From contig JAAAOR010000114.1 of the NCBI GenBank assembly GCA_009908735.1, positions 1-41,205 of the forward strand: a DNA stretch of 41,205 bases, given 5' to 3'. Below the pieces are notes generated by a model. It worked only from the letters and a program-made list of their open reading frames with translations. It did no database searches and had not been told where the DNA came from. Position numbers and translations under genes: made by a program. Source of the DNA: Spirochaetota bacterium (GTDB lineage Bacteria; Spirochaetota; Spirochaetia; DSM-27196; PWMO01). This document shows, one piece after another, positions 32,788 through 41,134 of the stretch; the first letter of the stretch is position 1, and each line of letters opens with the position of its first letter.

Positions 32788-33978
32788 TTATTCGGGCTCT
32801 AGCTCCAGCGCGGCGTCGCAGTCACTGAGCGACTTCTGATAATCGCCCATGTCGAAGTAGACCTGCGCTCGGGCAAACAACGAGTCAAAACGACCGTAGT
32901 CGAGCTGGAGGCAACGGTCGAGGTCCGATAGTGCGTCCCGAAACGAGCCGCGAAGCCGGTGAACCATACCGCGATAGTAGTAGGCCTTCCAGTTATCGTC
33001 GTCCAGCTCCAGCGTGGAGGAGAAGTCGGCAACCGCGCGGTCGAAGGAGGACATCGCGAAGAACGCCATTCCCCGATGTATCAGCACGATCGCACGCAGG
33101 TGCGCTGTAATCTCAGAATCGAGGATATCGGTGTAGAGCTCCATCGCCCGCTCGAACTCGTGCCGATTATGCGCGTGGAGCGCGCGCAGCAGCTGCGACT
33201 CAATCGTGTCGGAGGCGATGCCGAGCCGTGAGGGATCCATCAGGTCCGGCGGCTCACTCTCCTCTGGGCGACCCTCCGACGGGTGCTCGAGGGGCAGCCC
33301 CGAGGTACGCTGGATCTGGTTCCAGAACTGACGCCGCCGTTTGAAAAGCTCCGCATGGAGGCTTCTGTGGTAGTCGCGTATCTCCTGAAAGATGATGTCG
33401 GAGAGGGTAAGGTTCGCATTGAGGGCCGCGAGCTTGCGTTTCAGAGGTTCTTCGAACGGGGCGTTGTCCGCCTTGTAGACAAGCTCATGTTCGACCTCGG
33501 CCCAGGCGTCCTGCAAAATGGTCCGGAGTTGAATCTCACAGCGTGGTTCCGCGTCGATTTCGAGATCTGAATAGGCCGCGGAGGGAATGCGCACGAGCAG
33601 ATGCGTTGACTCGTATCCAAACTCCCGCGAGGAGAACTCCGCACCCTTGCGCTCGATCTCAAGTACTTCGTAGACATCCGAGAGCATTTGCTCTACGCGC
33701 GCGAGATCCCCGAGGAAGGGGCAAACGACGCGCATGCCGAGGAGATCGGGGATGCTCACCTCGTCGGTCGACGTCCTCGCCCTGGCGATCAGCTTCGCGT
33801 AGAGACTGTCGAAAGACTTAATACGGGATTTTATCGTGGGGTGCAGATGAGAGACGTCGAGAGTGCGTCGTACGCCGGAGACCACCCGGTCGAGCACCTC
33901 GCGAAACATCGGCTCCGATTCCTGGTACCGCGCCTTCAGCGTCGTGCGGCTGGCGAGAGGGAGCTCAAATCGATTCAT
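32788..33978 (-). CDS. RelA/SpoT-type alarmone synthetase with C-terminal TPRs
   Basis: The 396-residue protein has a stand-alone (p)ppGpp synthetase domain at about 20-200: R-I-K-S-F-D-S-L-Y-A-K-L (52-63), I-P-D-L-L-G-M-R-V-V (76-85, with Asp78 as a metal ligand), the G-loop-like G-Y-E-S-T-H (121-126) and E-I-Q-L-R-T-x3-D-A-W-A-E-V-E-H (148-164). There is no HD hydrolase, TGS or ACT domain. Three or four TPRs fill 260-396. The product could be (p)ppGpp, pGpp or, as in some toxic members, another pyrophosphorylated nucleotide. A GTG at 33987 is in frame; the ATG at 33978 is preferred. The regulator gene ends 21 nt upstream, so the two are probably co-transcribed. Confidence 0.88.
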   Translation of the reverse strand: MNRFELPLASRTTLKARYQESEPMFREVLDRVVSGVRRTLDVSHLHPTIKSRIKSFDSLYAKLIARARTSTDEVSIPDLLGMRVVCPFLGDLARVEQMLSDVYEVLEIERKGAEFSSREFGYESTHLLVRIPSAAYSDLEIDAEPRCEIQLRTILQDAWAEVEHELVYKADNAPFEEPLKRKLAALNANLTLSDIIFQEIRDYHRSLHAELFKRRRQFWNQIQRTSGLPLEHPSEGRPEESEPPDLMDPSRLGIASDTIESQLLRALHAHNRHEFERAMELYTDILDSEITAHLRAIVLIHRGMAFFAMSSFDRAVADFSSTLELDDDNWKAYYYRGMVHRLRGSFRDALSDLDRCLQLDYGRFDSLFARAQVYFDMGDYQKSLSDCDAALELEPE

Positions 33979-33999
33979 CCGCCCCACTATAACACGGGA

Positions 34000-35340
34000 C
34001 TATCGGCCCGTGTCTGCGAGCGTGTAGAGCGCGAATCGATCGTGAATGCCGAGCTTGCGGTAGCCGTTCGATCGGTGCTTCTTAACCGTTACGGGGGCGA
34101 TCGAGAGATGCTCGGCAATCTCCTTCGTAGTGCTGCCGTTGAGGGTGAGCTCGAGTATCTCCTCCTCGCGGGTGGTAACGCTTCGCCCCTCGACGATGCG
34201 CCGCGGCAGCCTCCGCCACGCCCGAGCACCGTAGGAGCCCACCTCCCCGTTTCGCCGAGTCGGCCGCAACGCACCAGGCGCGTGATTCGCCTCCGCCGCC
34301 ATCGTCGCGCCGTCCCATCCGCCCTCCGAATCCCGCAGCACACAGAGAAAACCGCGGCCGCGGCCATAGACCAGCAGCGGGGTAACCAAGGCCTCAAACA
34401 CCTTCTCTTGGTCGGGGACGCTGAACGTGAGAGAAATCCGGGCCGACAGCGAAGCACGCGCTGCTTTACTTTCCGCCAAAAGCCCTCTGATGGCTTGCTC
34501 GGCGCTCCGATAACTCGGGGCGGACAGACAGGCCGCAAGCGGAGTGCCCCGAGTACATTTCCGCCCACCCGACGCTCGGGCCGCGAGGGAGGGACTCGCA
34601 TATTCGACCGTCAGCGCCGAATCGAGTATCAGGATTGCATCCGCTGAGACATGAAGAAAAGCGCGGGCGTCGATATCGGCAGATGCTACCCGGCCGGCGA
34701 CAACCGCTTTCTCGAGCACCGTTTCATCGGAAAGCACGAGGCGGTTGAGAACCGCGTCGAGTTTCTCGCTATGCTCGCGCGTCGAGCCTGTTTGCCTTGC
34801 CGGCGGTCCGGAGACCAGCGACTCCGCAGGGCAGATGCGCGAAAAGCTCTCGAGAAACGTGCCGAGACCGCGGCGAGGCAGATGCTCAACGAAGAGGAGG
34901 CACAGCAAAATGACCGGAAGCCCTGCGCTCAGCTCGGCAAGGTGACGGGAGAGGGCGGTTGCGCTGCGGTCTGAGCCAAGGGATACAAGCATATAATGGA
35001 GATCGACGACGACGCGAACCGGACGCGGAGATGGGCGCCCGTTCCAGCCCGACGCGGCGCGGCGGATGAGCTCTACGGCCGCACGCGGGTCAACCGGAGA
35101 TCGCTCCACGAATGTCTCCGCAGAAAGACTGCGATGGCGGGAGGAGACGTCACCGCCACCGAGACGGGAGAGAAGAGACTGGACGATGTCCTGCGAATCT
35201 CCGTCGAGGATGGTGAGGAGTCGCTCGCCTCGCTCGACGCCGGAGAGGAGGTAGTGGACCACCGCATGCATCCGCTCAGTCTTACTTTTGTACAACCACA
35301 GAATGCTCTCACGCGTGTCGAGTGCGGAGGGGAGATACAT
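34000..35340 (-). CDS. MEDS-domain sensor with LuxR-type DNA-binding domain
   Basis: The 446-residue regulator begins with a RecA-like region (about 10-180: H-A-V-V-H-Y-L-L-S-G-V-E-R-G-E near 24, V-V-V-D-L-H-Y-M-L near 108) resembling the MEDS sensory domain known from DcmR-type and other regulators. A PAS-like segment follows (about 230-330), and residues 385-440 form a LuxR/GerE helix-turn-helix with T-T-R-E-E-E-I-L-E-L and S-T-T-K-E-I-A-E-H-L-S-I-A-P-V-T-V-K-K-H. No receiver domain is present. The ATG at 35340 has no Shine-Dalgarno sequence; a perfect TATAAT ends 7 nt upstream, implying a leaderless message. The alarmone synthetase gene follows closely. The MEDS assignment is by pattern and less certain than the HTH. 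Confidence 0.83.
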   Translation of the reverse strand: MYLPSALDTRESILWLYKSKTERMHAVVHYLLSGVERGERLLTILDGDSQDIVQSLLSRLGGGDVSSRHRSLSAETFVERSPVDPRAAVELIRRAASGWNGRPSPRPVRVVVDLHYMLVSLGSDRSATALSRHLAELSAGLPVILLCLLFVEHLPRRGLGTFLESFSRICPAESLVSGPPARQTGSTREHSEKLDAVLNRLVLSDETVLEKAVVAGRVASADIDARAFLHVSADAILILDSALTVEYASPSLAARASGGRKCTRGTPLAACLSAPSYRSAEQAIRGLLAESKAARASLSARISLTFSVPDQEKVFEALVTPLLVYGRGRGFLCVLRDSEGGWDGATMAAEANHAPGALRPTRRNGEVGSYGARAWRRLPRRIVEGRSVTTREEEILELTLNGSTTKEIAEHLSIAPVTVKKHRSNGYRKLGIHDRFALYTLADTGR

Positions 35341-35347
35341 GACTAAA

Positions 35348-35375
35348 ATTATATGAAAATCGGTTTCTGATGCAA
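35348..35375 (-). promoter_or_regulatory. Promoter for the regulator/alarmone synthetase unit
   Basis: Minus strand TTGCAT (35370-35375) and a consensus TATAAT (35348-35353) are 16 nt apart; TTTGCA one base up would give 17. The -10 ends 7 nt before the ATG at 35340. Confidence 0.6.
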
Positions 35376-35454
35376 ACTTTCAGGCAACCTTACCGTCGAG
35401 CGCAAACGCCGATGGCCGCCTTACCCGTGGCCGCCTTGGCGGCGGGCACCACCG

Positions 35455-36048
35455 TTAGCGGCGTTGTTCGAACATGCGCGTAAGCTCCTCGCGCACCTGC
35501 TCGAGCACCCCCTGATACTGCTCCTGAAGCCGGCCGAGGTTGTCCTGCAGCGTCTTGCTGAACTCAGGATCCGAGGCCGGGTCCATCTGAACCTGGGTGC
35601 CGTACTGCCGCGAGAGCTCCTGCTCGCGCTGGCGCATGCGCTGAGCGTACTGACTGCGAATCTGCTCGATGAGTTGCTGTCTGTTGTCTAGATACTGCTT
35701 GAACAGCCCGTTTACTTGCTGAAAGAGGTAGTCGAGATCTTTTCCCTTGCCCAGCACCACGGTAAGCCCGTCATGTAAGGTCGCAAGCCGCTCGAGCTCT
35801 TCTTCCGAGGTGGGCAGCGAGATAGCTGCAAGCACGACCTGGAAAAAACCCTCCTCGACCCAGTTGCGGCGCTCAGCGGAGTACTGCTTGAGCTCCTTCT
35901 TCAGATCGAACTCGCTCTCCTCTTGCAGACGGGTTGCAAGGCGCTTTCCGACGTTTCGATGCTCGTGTGCCTCGACAGTCTTCGGGTCGCTTTTTACGTC
36001 CTTCGTTTTCTCGAGCGCCAGCTCGAGGGCGCTTTTTATCTCTCCCAC
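35455..36048 (-). CDS. Conserved helical protein of unknown function
   Basis: I cannot name this 197-residue protein with certainty; it resembles small helical proteins conserved among spirochaetes. It is charged and almost wholly helical, without signal peptide or membrane segment. A coiled-coil-prone C-terminal half (about 105-197) is rich in Gln, Arg and Glu. The N-terminal half has R-R-N-W-V-E-E-G-F-F and L-G-K-G-K-D-L-D-Y-L-F-Q. The start is GTG at 36048 with AGGGGG 8 nt upstream. It lies in the same direction as the cyclo-ligase gene (70 nt upstream) and the regulator gene (114 nt downstream, with its own promoter). Confidence 0.78.
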   Translation of the reverse strand: MGEIKSALELALEKTKDVKSDPKTVEAHEHRNVGKRLATRLQEESEFDLKKELKQYSAERRNWVEEGFFQVVLAAISLPTSEEELERLATLHDGLTVVLGKGKDLDYLFQQVNGLFKQYLDNRQQLIEQIRSQYAQRMRQREQELSRQYGTQVQMDPASDPEFSKTLQDNLGRLQEQYQGVLEQVREELTRMFEQRR

Positions 36049-36118
36049 GAATATTCCCCCTGCGGTCGGTTAGTGCGCGTGTAAGTACATGATAACAACA
36101 AAGCCCCGCCGAGAAAAA

Positions 36119-36754
36119 CTACTCACCAATCACCCGTTCATCGGTCACGACGCAATCCATCCGCATATCCCAGTCTTCTCTCGGCACCTCGTCCACCAAC
36201 TGTTCCTCGAAGCAGACGCCCACCGTCGAGAAGCACCCGAGGCCCGACGCCAGAAATCGGTCGTAATAGCCGCGCCCCCGGCCGAGGCGGTAGCGCTCAC
36301 GATCAAAGGCGAGCCCGGGAACGATGACGAGAGCACTCTCTGCAGCTGTACCGGGCGGGACTCCGGTTTGCTCGTCGTCGCTCGCCCTGCTCTCCGGAAC
36401 AACGGGCGGCAAATCCGCGGCGGGTTCGTCGATGTTGAAGGAGCTGCGGACAAGCGGCTGATCGGGCTCGCTCATTCGATGAAAGCGGATCTCGTCACCG
36501 GCCACGCGCGGGAGCGCCAGCGTCTTCCCCTCCGCAATGGCACGTCGCCGGAACTCCGCTGTCTGCACCTCCCGCGGCATCGAGACGTAGCAGTACACCA
36601 CGCGGGCCCGTCGCCACCAGCTGCTTTCGAACAGGGAAGCCTCGATTCGCTTACTCTTCTCGAGGATGGTCTCCATGGGAAGAGCACCGAGACGGGCGAG
36701 GACCTCGCGGCGCAACGGTTTCTTTTCGCGCGACCTGTCTGATTGCAAGCTCAT
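36119..36754 (-). CDS. 5-formyltetrahydrofolate cyclo-ligase
   Basis: The 211-residue enzyme converts 5-formyl-THF to 5,10-methenyl-THF with ATP. The conserved basic N-terminus (K-K-P-L-R-R-E-V near 11-18), the central V-Y-C-Y-V-S-M-P-R-E-V-Q-T, and the C-terminal signature L-V-I-V-P-G-L-A-F-D-x3-Y-R-L-G-R-G-R-G-Y-Y-D-R-F-L are all present. A short insert of about 15 residues rich in Pro, Glu and Ser lies before that signature. Start and stop agree with family length (about 190-200). The ATG at 36754 overlaps the stop of the phosphatidyltransferase gene by 4 nt. Confidence 0.93.
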   Translation of the reverse strand: MSLQSDRSREKKPLRREVLARLGALPMETILEKSKRIEASLFESSWWRRARVVYCYVSMPREVQTAEFRRRAIAEGKTLALPRVAGDEIRFHRMSEPDQPLVRSSFNIDEPAADLPPVVPESRASDDEQTGVPPGTAAESALVIVPGLAFDRERYRLGRGRGYYDRFLASGLGCFSTVGVCFEEQLVDEVPREDWDMRMDCVVTDERVIGE

Positions 36755-37392
36755 TCGGCCCGGGTCCCGGGCGGCACCGCCTGAACCGGCAGGGTGCGAA
36801 GCGCCCATACCAGGCGCTGCGCGACCGTGATCGTCGTCATCGCGGCCATCGTGTAGGCGAGGACCACGAACATACCGGGAAACGCGATGAAGAGGGTGTA
36901 GAACACGATAGTCTCGGTACCCTCGATGAGCCCCGAGGGCATGAACAGGCTCGTAGTCGCGGCGTACTCGGCTCCCTTCTTTCGCTTTTCCATCAGCGCC
37001 GACAGATACAACCAGGAGGCAATGTTGACGTAGAATACGGCGAGCAGCACGGCCACTGCGATGAATACCGCCGGCGACGGAAAGGCAAGCGCCATACCGA
37101 GCGGGATGAGGGCATACGCTATGACGTCGAGCAGCATGTCCAGGTACCCGCCGAGGTCGCTCTGCGCTCCCGACCGGCGTGCGACCGCCCCGTCGAGGCC
37201 GTCGAGCAGCCGTCCGAGCAGCCAGAATGTGGCGCACAACAGCATCTCGTGCTGCAGCAGGCAGATGAACGCCACGACACCGAGGGCGAAGGCGGCGATG
37301 GTGATGGTGTTCGGGTGCACCCGTCGGGCGAGCACGCCCGCGATCGGCGAGACAACGCGCTCCTTCACCGGCCGCAGCATTCGATCGAGCAC
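36751..37392 (-). CDS. CDP-alcohol phosphatidyltransferase
   Basis: The 213-residue membrane protein contains the CDP-alcohol transferase signature D-G-L-D-G-A-V-A-R-R-x6-G-x3-D-x3-D near 61-84, which binds the metal and the CDP-diacylglycerol or CDP-alcohol substrate. About five to six membrane helices surround it. The alcohol acceptor (glycerol phosphate, serine, inositol phosphate or choline) cannot be told. The GTG at 37392 is chosen because GGAGG lies 7-8 nt upstream; an ATG at 37380 is the alternative. It is translationally coupled to the cyclo-ligase gene and divergent from the MFS gene with about 150 nt between. Confidence 0.88.
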   Translation of the reverse strand: MLDRMLRPVKERVVSPIAGVLARRVHPNTITIAAFALGVVAFICLLQHEMLLCATFWLLGRLLDGLDGAVARRSGAQSDLGGYLDMLLDVIAYALIPLGMALAFPSPAVFIAVAVLLAVFYVNIASWLYLSALMEKRKKGAEYAATTSLFMPSGLIEGTETIVFYTLFIAFPGMFVVLAYTMAAMTTITVAQRLVWALRTLPVQAVPPGTRAE

Positions 37393-37545
37393 CGCTTGCC
37401 CTCCTCGTAAAGCTCTTGCGGCGCAACTATGCCGCAGATACGTCGCAATTCTGGGGTATCTGCGAGCCTGTTGCAAGACGCCGGCGCCGCACCGCCGACG
37501 GCCCTTCGGTTGCCGCACACCCGTCTCTCGACGTAGGCTGAAGAC

Positions 37546-38868
37546 ATGGGCAACGTGAAAGCCGCCCCGCCGGCGGACCGAGTCTACGATTTCATGTTCG
37601 AGGAAGAGGAAGCTCGTGTCTGCGAGGCGATCCCGGAGGAGGCGTGTCGGGAGGCACCGCGAAACTTCCTCCTCAACGTCGCAAATGGAAGTGCGAGCAA
37701 GCTCGCCGAGCAACTTGTCAGCCCCGGCGTGACCCTTCCGTGGATACTCGATGCGATCGGCGCACCCGTGTTCTTCTCCGGCCTGCTGGTGCCGCTGAGA
37801 AACGGGCTGTCCCTCCTGCCCCAGCTTGCCGTCTCCGCGTGGATACGATCGCGTGCGGTGCGAAAGCACGTCTGGACCGCATCGGCGATGATACAGGCCC
37901 TCACCGTCGCCGGCATGCTGCTTGCCGTCCTGTTTCTGTCCGGGATCGCGGCCGGCATCGCGATCGCGGCGATGGTTGCCGTTTTCAGCCTGGCGAGCGG
38001 GGTGGCATCGGTGAGCTTCAAGGACGTGATGGCGAAAACGATTCCCAAGGGCAAGCGGGGTCGGCTGCTGGGGGCACGCGGCACGATCGGCGGCATACTC
38101 ACGCTCGCGGCCGCCGTAGTGCTGTACGCGGGAATCGGAGGAACCGAAACACGCACGCCGTACATCGCGCTACTCGCCGCCGGCGTGGTGCTGTGGCTAC
38201 TGGCCGCCGCGGCGTTCGCCCGCATCAAGGAGCATGCCGGCGCCACCGAGGGCGGCAGGAACGCCATGGATGAGCTTCGTGACGCAGGCGCGGCGCTTCG
38301 CGAGGACCGGAACCTGGCCCGCTTCATCGTCGAGCGCATCCTGCTTCTCGCCGTCCCCTTTCTCCAACCGTTCTACGTGGTCATCGCCCTGTCGGCTACC
38401 GGTGAGCGTATCGGCGGCCTCGCACTCTTCGTCGCGGCGAGCGGGCTGGCCAACGTAGTGTCGAGCCCGTTCTGGGGCGCGCTCTCCGATCGGGACAGCC
38501 GGCGGGTGATGTCGCTGGCCGCCGGCCTCGGCGCGATTACCGGGGTGGCTGTCATCGGCGCGACCCTGCTGCCGGATGCGGCCCAGTCGAGTTTGCTCTA
38601 CATGCCCGCGCTCTTTCTAAACGGCGTTGCACAGGGCGGTACCCGCCTCGGGCGAAAGACCTACCTCGTTGACTATGCCCCGGCCGAGAAACGACCGCTC
38701 TACGTCGCGGTGGCGAACACCGTCGTCGGCGTCTTCACCGTCGCCGGGGCCGCCGTGGGTGCACTTGCGCAGGTCACTTCGGCGGAGGGTGCAGTGGCGG
38801 TGCTTGTTGCCGCACTCCTCGTTGCCGCGGTTCTCCCGCGTCGGCTCGTGGCCACCGCTACTACGTGA
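37546..38868 (+). CDS. Major facilitator superfamily transporter
   Basis: The 440-residue protein has a soluble N-terminal stretch of about 55 residues and some 11-12 hydrophobic helices in two halves separated by a charged loop near 228-255. G-A-L-S-D-R-D-S-R-R-V near 310 resembles the MFS loop 8-9 motif, and P-K-G-K-R-G-R-L-L-G-A-R near 170 has the positive charge of a cytoplasmic loop. The substrate is unknown and no linked pathway gene points to one. The start ATG has no strong ribosome binding site. It is convergent with the sugar kinase gene. Confidence 0.85.
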   Translation: MGNVKAAPPADRVYDFMFEEEEARVCEAIPEEACREAPRNFLLNVANGSASKLAEQLVSPGVTLPWILDAIGAPVFFSGLLVPLRNGLSLLPQLAVSAWIRSRAVRKHVWTASAMIQALTVAGMLLAVLFLSGIAAGIAIAAMVAVFSLASGVASVSFKDVMAKTIPKGKRGRLLGARGTIGGILTLAAAVVLYAGIGGTETRTPYIALLAAGVVLWLLAAAAFARIKEHAGATEGGRNAMDELRDAGAALREDRNLARFIVERILLLAVPFLQPFYVVIALSATGERIGGLALFVAASGLANVVSSPFWGALSDRDSRRVMSLAAGLGAITGVAVIGATLLPDAAQSSLLYMPALFLNGVAQGGTRLGRKTYLVDYAPAEKRPLYVAVANTVVGVFTVAGAAVGALAQVTSAEGAVAVLVAALLVAAVLPRRLVATATT

Positions 38869-38871
38869 ATC

Positions 38872-38910
38872 TCCGGGGGCCGGATCCGGGGGCCGTTCCC
38901 GGGACCGGCC
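38872..38910. terminator. GC-rich hairpin with 11-bp repeats between convergent genes
   Basis: TCCGGGGGCCG occurs at 38872-38882 and 38885-38895. GGCCGG (38878-38883) can pair with CCGGCC (38905-38910), with further pairing inside. It lies just after the MFS stop codon and before the sugar kinase end. There is no U-tract. Confidence 0.4.
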
Positions 38911-38911
38911 T

Positions 38912-40012
38912 TCAGCGCTCCACGCGTGCGCTCCCCCCGCCGACGAGCTTTTCCACCTCCCGCAGCGACGCAAAGGAGGTATCTCCCGGGGTAGTCATCG
39001 CCAGCGCCCCGTGTGCCGCCCCGTAGTTCACCGCCGCCTCCGGGCCTTTGCCGGCGAGGAAGCCGTAGATCAGCCCCGACGCGAAACTGTCACCGCCACC
39101 GACCCGGTCGAGAATCTCGAGTCCGGGCCGGTGGATGGCCTCGCGGAAGGTACCGTCGTAGTACAGAATGGCGCCCCAGTCGTTGACGCTCGCGGTGTGC
39201 ACGTCACGGAGGGTCGTGGCCACGGCCTTGAAGTTAGGAAACTCTTTCACCACCTGCTCGATCATTTTCTTGAACTTCTCGCTCTCGATCCCCGTGACAT
39301 CATCCCCCATGCCCTCGACCTCGAAGCCGAGTGAAGCAGTGAAGTCCTCCTCGTTTCCGAGCATGACGTCAACGTAGTTTGCAATCTCGCGGTTGACCTC
39401 CCGGCATTTCTCTCGGCCGCCACGGTTCTTCCAGAGCGAGGCGCGGTAGTTGAGGTCATAGCTGATCACCGTCCCGTTCTCGTGGGCAGCCTTCATGGCG
39501 TCGATGAGTACATCGGGCGCGGTGTCGGAGAGGGCCGCGTAGATTCCGCCGGTGTGGAACCAGCGCACCCCCTCCTCGCCGAAGAGCCGTTTCCAGTCAA
39601 TGTCACCGCGCTTGAGCCGGCTCGTGGCGGAGTTCGCCCGATCGGCGACTCCCAGGGCGCCGCGCACGCCGAAGCCGCGCTCGGTGAAATTGAGACCTAC
39701 CCGGCAGTCGGCGCCGATGCCGTCGAAGGGCATCCATTTGATATGGGACGTATCGACCCCGCCCTGGAGAATGAAGTCCTCGAGGAGCAGACCGACGTCG
39801 TTCTCCGGGATGGCTGTAACGACCGTGGTATCGAGCCCGAAGCACTTCCGCAGTGCCCGGATGACGTTGTACTCACCGCCGCCCTCCCAGACGCGGAACT
39901 GCCGCGCAGTCTTCACTCGTTCGTCGCCGGGGTCGAGCCTCAGCATTATCTCGCCGAGGGAGACCGCGTCCCACCTGCACGCCGACTTCGACTTGATCTC
40001 CAGTTCAGCCAT
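38912..40012 (-). CDS. PfkB-family sugar kinase, 2-dehydro-3-deoxygluconokinase-like
   Basis: The 366-residue ribokinase-family enzyme has the N-terminal S-L-G-E-I-M-L-R-L-D-P pattern common in KDG kinases, E-G-G-G-E-Y-N-V near 43-50 (sugar-binding Gly pair), N-Y-R-A-S-L-W in the middle and the catalytic D-R-V-G-G-G-D-S-F-A-S-G near 300, where the Asp is the base. KDG kinase makes 2-dehydro-3-deoxy-6-phosphogluconate in sugar-acid breakdown; fructokinase or another sugar specificity is possible. The ATG at 40012 has AGGAG 8 nt upstream. The divergent dehydrogenase genes may belong to the same sugar-acid pathway. Confidence 0.88.
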   Translation of the reverse strand: MAELEIKSKSACRWDAVSLGEIMLRLDPGDERVKTARQFRVWEGGGEYNVIRALRKCFGLDTTVVTAIPENDVGLLLEDFILQGGVDTSHIKWMPFDGIGADCRVGLNFTERGFGVRGALGVADRANSATSRLKRGDIDWKRLFGEEGVRWFHTGGIYAALSDTAPDVLIDAMKAAHENGTVISYDLNYRASLWKNRGGREKCREVNREIANYVDVMLGNEEDFTASLGFEVEGMGDDVTGIESEKFKKMIEQVVKEFPNFKAVATTLRDVHTASVNDWGAILYYDGTFREAIHRPGLEILDRVGGGDSFASGLIYGFLAGKGPEAAVNYGAAHGALAMTTPGDTSFASLREVEKLVGGGSARVER

Positions 40013-40049
40013 GAATAGTGCTCCTCGATGCTGATGGTATGTCGGAGCT

Positions 40050-40078
40050 AGCTTAGACCGGCCCCATGCCGGTGTCAA
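40050..40078 (-). promoter_or_regulatory. Promoter for the sugar kinase gene
   Basis: Minus strand TTGACA (40073-40078, perfect) and TAAGCT (40050-40055) are 17 nt apart. The spacer carries a small GC hairpin (CCGGC/GCCGG). Confidence 0.5.
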
Positions 40079-40095
40079 GAAACTCGATGTCTCGC

Positions 40096-40101
40096 TATAA
40101 T
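40096..40101 (+). promoter_or_regulatory. -10 box for the 2-hydroxyacid dehydrogenase gene
   Basis: A consensus TATAAT lies 19 nt before the ATG, with GGAG/GAGG ribosome binding sequences in between. A matching -35 is poor (TGTCAA at 40073-40078, the other strand of the divergent -35). Confidence 0.45.
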
Positions 40102-40120
40102 CGGGCGGAGAGGCATCCCC

Positions 40121-41134
40121 ATGAATACACGAGTCATAGTTTTTGCCACCAGCTTTCTGGACGATCTCATCACGCATCCGGCCGAAGAGGGGACGGGGAC
40201 CGGCATACTGAGCTCCCTCGAGGCGGATACCGGTGTGCGCATCGACTACCGCTGCGAGCGTGATCCCGCGGAACCGCTGACACCGGCGGAGCTGGAGGGC
40301 GCCACGGCCGTAATCGCCGACCTCGAGCACTACGACGCCGAGCTCCTCGGCAAAGTCGGCGTCGCAGCCGGCGGCACCCTCGGCCTCATTGCGCGCTACG
40401 GCATCGGCTATGATTCGATAGACGTAGCCGCCGCCACGGCGAACGGCGTCATCGTCTCAAATACTCCCGGCGCAAACTCGCGCCCCACCGCGGAATGGGC
40501 CGTGGCCACCATCCTCGACATAGCGGGTCGGCGCATTCCTCACTACCGCACCGCGAGCCAGGGCAGGCCGAAACAGGGACCGAGCCGACTCGATGTCAGC
40601 GGGAGAACCCTCGGTGTCGTGGGAACCGGCAGCATCGGCAAGCACGTCGTAGAGCTTCTTTCCGGCTTCAGAATGAACGTACTCGCAACCGATCCCTACC
40701 CCGACGAAGGGTGGGCGCGAGAGCACGGTGTCAGCTATGTCTCACTCGAGGAGCTCTGCTCACGGGCCCAGTTCATCACCCTTCATGCTGCGGTCAACAA
40801 GCAGCTCATCGCCCGGGCCCAGCTCGACCTCATGAACCCGACGACCGTGCTGGTAAACTGCGCGCGCGGGCAGCTCGTGGACGAGGAGGCCGCGTATCGT
40901 GCGGTCATGGACGGAGAGCTCTGGGGCTACGGGCTCGACGAGATCTGGACCCGCGAGGATCTCGATCTCGACGGCTTGAATATCGCCGTCAGCCCTCACG
41001 TCGGCTCGGATACCGACTCGGGCAAGGCGAACATGCAAGCGGCAAGCGCGCAGGCCGTCTCCGACTATGTGCGCGGGGGGCGCCCGGAGTTCGTCGTCAA
41101 CCAGGAGCTACTCGGTGAGGGAGGTGGGCGATGA
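40121..41134 (+). CDS. D-isomer specific 2-hydroxyacid dehydrogenase
   Basis: The 337-residue NAD-dependent enzyme has the family layout: I-A-R-Y-G-I-G-Y-D-S-I-D near 89-100, the Rossmann motif G-V-V-G-T-G-S-I-G near 167-175, N-C-A-R-G-Q-L-V-D-E with the catalytic Arg, and S-P-H-V-G-S-D with the catalytic His near 290. Relatives include phosphoglycerate dehydrogenase and glyoxylate/hydroxypyruvate reductases; no ACT domain is present, so serine biosynthesis is less likely. Start ATG has GGAG upstream. The stop overlaps the next ATG by 4 nt, so it is coupled to the Gfo/Idh/MocA dehydrogenase. Confidence 0.9.
   Translation: MNTRVIVFATSFLDDLITHPAEEGTGTGILSSLEADTGVRIDYRCERDPAEPLTPAELEGATAVIADLEHYDAELLGKVGVAAGGTLGLIARYGIGYDSIDVAAATANGVIVSNTPGANSRPTAEWAVATILDIAGRRIPHYRTASQGRPKQGPSRLDVSGRTLGVVGTGSIGKHVVELLSGFRMNVLATDPYPDEGWAREHGVSYVSLEELCSRAQFITLHAAVNKQLIARAQLDLMNPTTVLVNCARGQLVDEEAAYRAVMDGELWGYGLDEIWTREDLDLDGLNIAVSPHVGSDTDSGKANMQAASAQAVSDYVRGGRPEFVVNQELLGEGGGR

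Noticed and set aside
36049..36118. 6S RNA or another small RNA beside the cyclo-ligase gene
   Set aside because: In some bacteria 6S RNA lies beside this gene, but the 70-nt gap is too short and shows no such structure.
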